In this document: positions 63,898 to 64,000 of the stretch, piece by piece
Position numbering within the stretch: position 1 is the first letter of the stretch
Layout of the letters: the number at the start of each line of letters is the position of its first letter
NCBI GenBank assembly: GCA_050297015.1
Contig: JBNKRZ010000023.1
Coordinates: forward strand, 62,001-126,000
Source of the DNA: JACKJA01 sp050297015
Lineage (GTDB): Bacteria; Pseudomonadota; Alphaproteobacteria; Micavibrionales; Micavibrionaceae
Direction: 5' to 3'
Length of the DNA stretch: 64,000 nt
Program-made: the position numbers and the translations under genes
The notes under the pieces: model-generated
The model's database searches: none
Told to the model about the DNA's origin: nothing
Seen by the model: only the letters and a program-made list of their open reading frames with translations

Positions 63898-64000
63898 ATG
63901 AGTGCACCGGATTTAAAAGTCGAATTTGAAAAACGATTCCCATCTTTCGCCACGGCCAATATCGTCGGCGTCAGTAATGTCACAACCCGTCCACAATACA
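63898..64000 (+). CDS. Unknown protein, 3' end outside window
   Basis: Begins MSAPDLKVEFEKRFPSFATA and runs open for 34 codons to the window edge. It is not the HslU N-terminus, which has a conserved EIVxELDKxIIGQ. GGATAAGACG lies upstream, a poor ribosome binding site. Position right after an hslV tail suggests the gene was originally downstream of hslV. Function unknown. Confidence 0.5.
   Translation, partial: MSAPDLKVEFEKRFPSFATANIVGVSNVTTRPQY

Noticed and set aside
63898..64000. Start of hslU
   Set aside because: The encoded N-terminus lacks the HslU signature around EIVxELDKxIIGQ.

Overview
The window is chromosomal DNA from a bacterium that looks alphaproteobacterial. The evidence is an addB-addA-trxA cluster of alphaproteobacterial type preceded by a MurU-like nucleotidyltransferase, an origin-type mnmE-mnmG-rsmG-parA-parB cluster with canonical parS sites, a DUF6489-like small protein, and a response regulator with an FGPDRR-type tail. 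A Micavibrio-like or Rhodospirillales-like lineage is possible, but this is a guess from gene content. No rRNA, tRNA, CRISPR array, transposase or phage gene was seen.

Layout. 1-7457 (+): nucleotidyltransferase, addB, addA, trxA (cell wall recycling, double-strand break repair, thiol redox). 7530-10135 (-): thrS-infC, with infC apparently starting at AUU. 10322-10732: small unknown gene. 10744-22230 (-): a complete type I secretion module, read as a 1991-residue RTX adhesin, TolC-like outer-membrane protein, LapB-like ABC transporter and HlyD-type adaptor, with terminator-like hairpins separating the first three genes. 22231-23673: a 1.4-kb stretch without genes that holds two hairpin-dense segments which may be RNAs. 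23674-26621: response regulator, a secreted unknown, and a membrane protein with eight CxxC motifs. 26821-33709 (-): a compact yerC-hisG-hisD-hisC::hisB-hisH-hisA-hisF-hisIE operon whose order and protein features resemble the E. coli type, with a fusion of HisC to the dehydratase half of HisB. 33843-41170 (+): DUF6489-like protein, permease, mnmE, mnmG, rsmG, parA, parB, with four perfect 16-bp parS palindromes inside mnmE, mnmG and rsmG, so the replication origin is probably close. 41208-42326 (-): dps and an unknown gene.

42412-57512 is an exopolysaccharide locus of the kind associated with exosortase/PEP-CTERM systems: AsnB-like amidotransferase, polyprenyl-phosphate sugar transferase, phosphomannomutase, a ManC-type enzyme with reversed domain order, a PrsT-like TPR lipoprotein, a VPLPA-CTERM surface protein, Wza-like export protein, outer-membrane barrel, Wzz/Wzc-like chain-length protein and a CpsD-like kinase. 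No exosortase is in the window. 57518-64000: GNAT acetyltransferase, lipoprotein trypsin-like protease, hslV, a SulP transporter, an ABC exporter, and then a 20-codon relic of a second hslV 3' end followed by an unidentified gene cut by the window edge. hslU is not next to hslV.

The most unusual points are the HisC-dehydratase fusion in an E. coli-like his operon with tandem palindromes at its promoter, the second hslV tail beyond sulP and the ABC gene, the domain-swapped ManC with an altered cupin metal motif, the two structured intergenic segments, and a 19-residue hydrophobic peptide gene with its own terminator.
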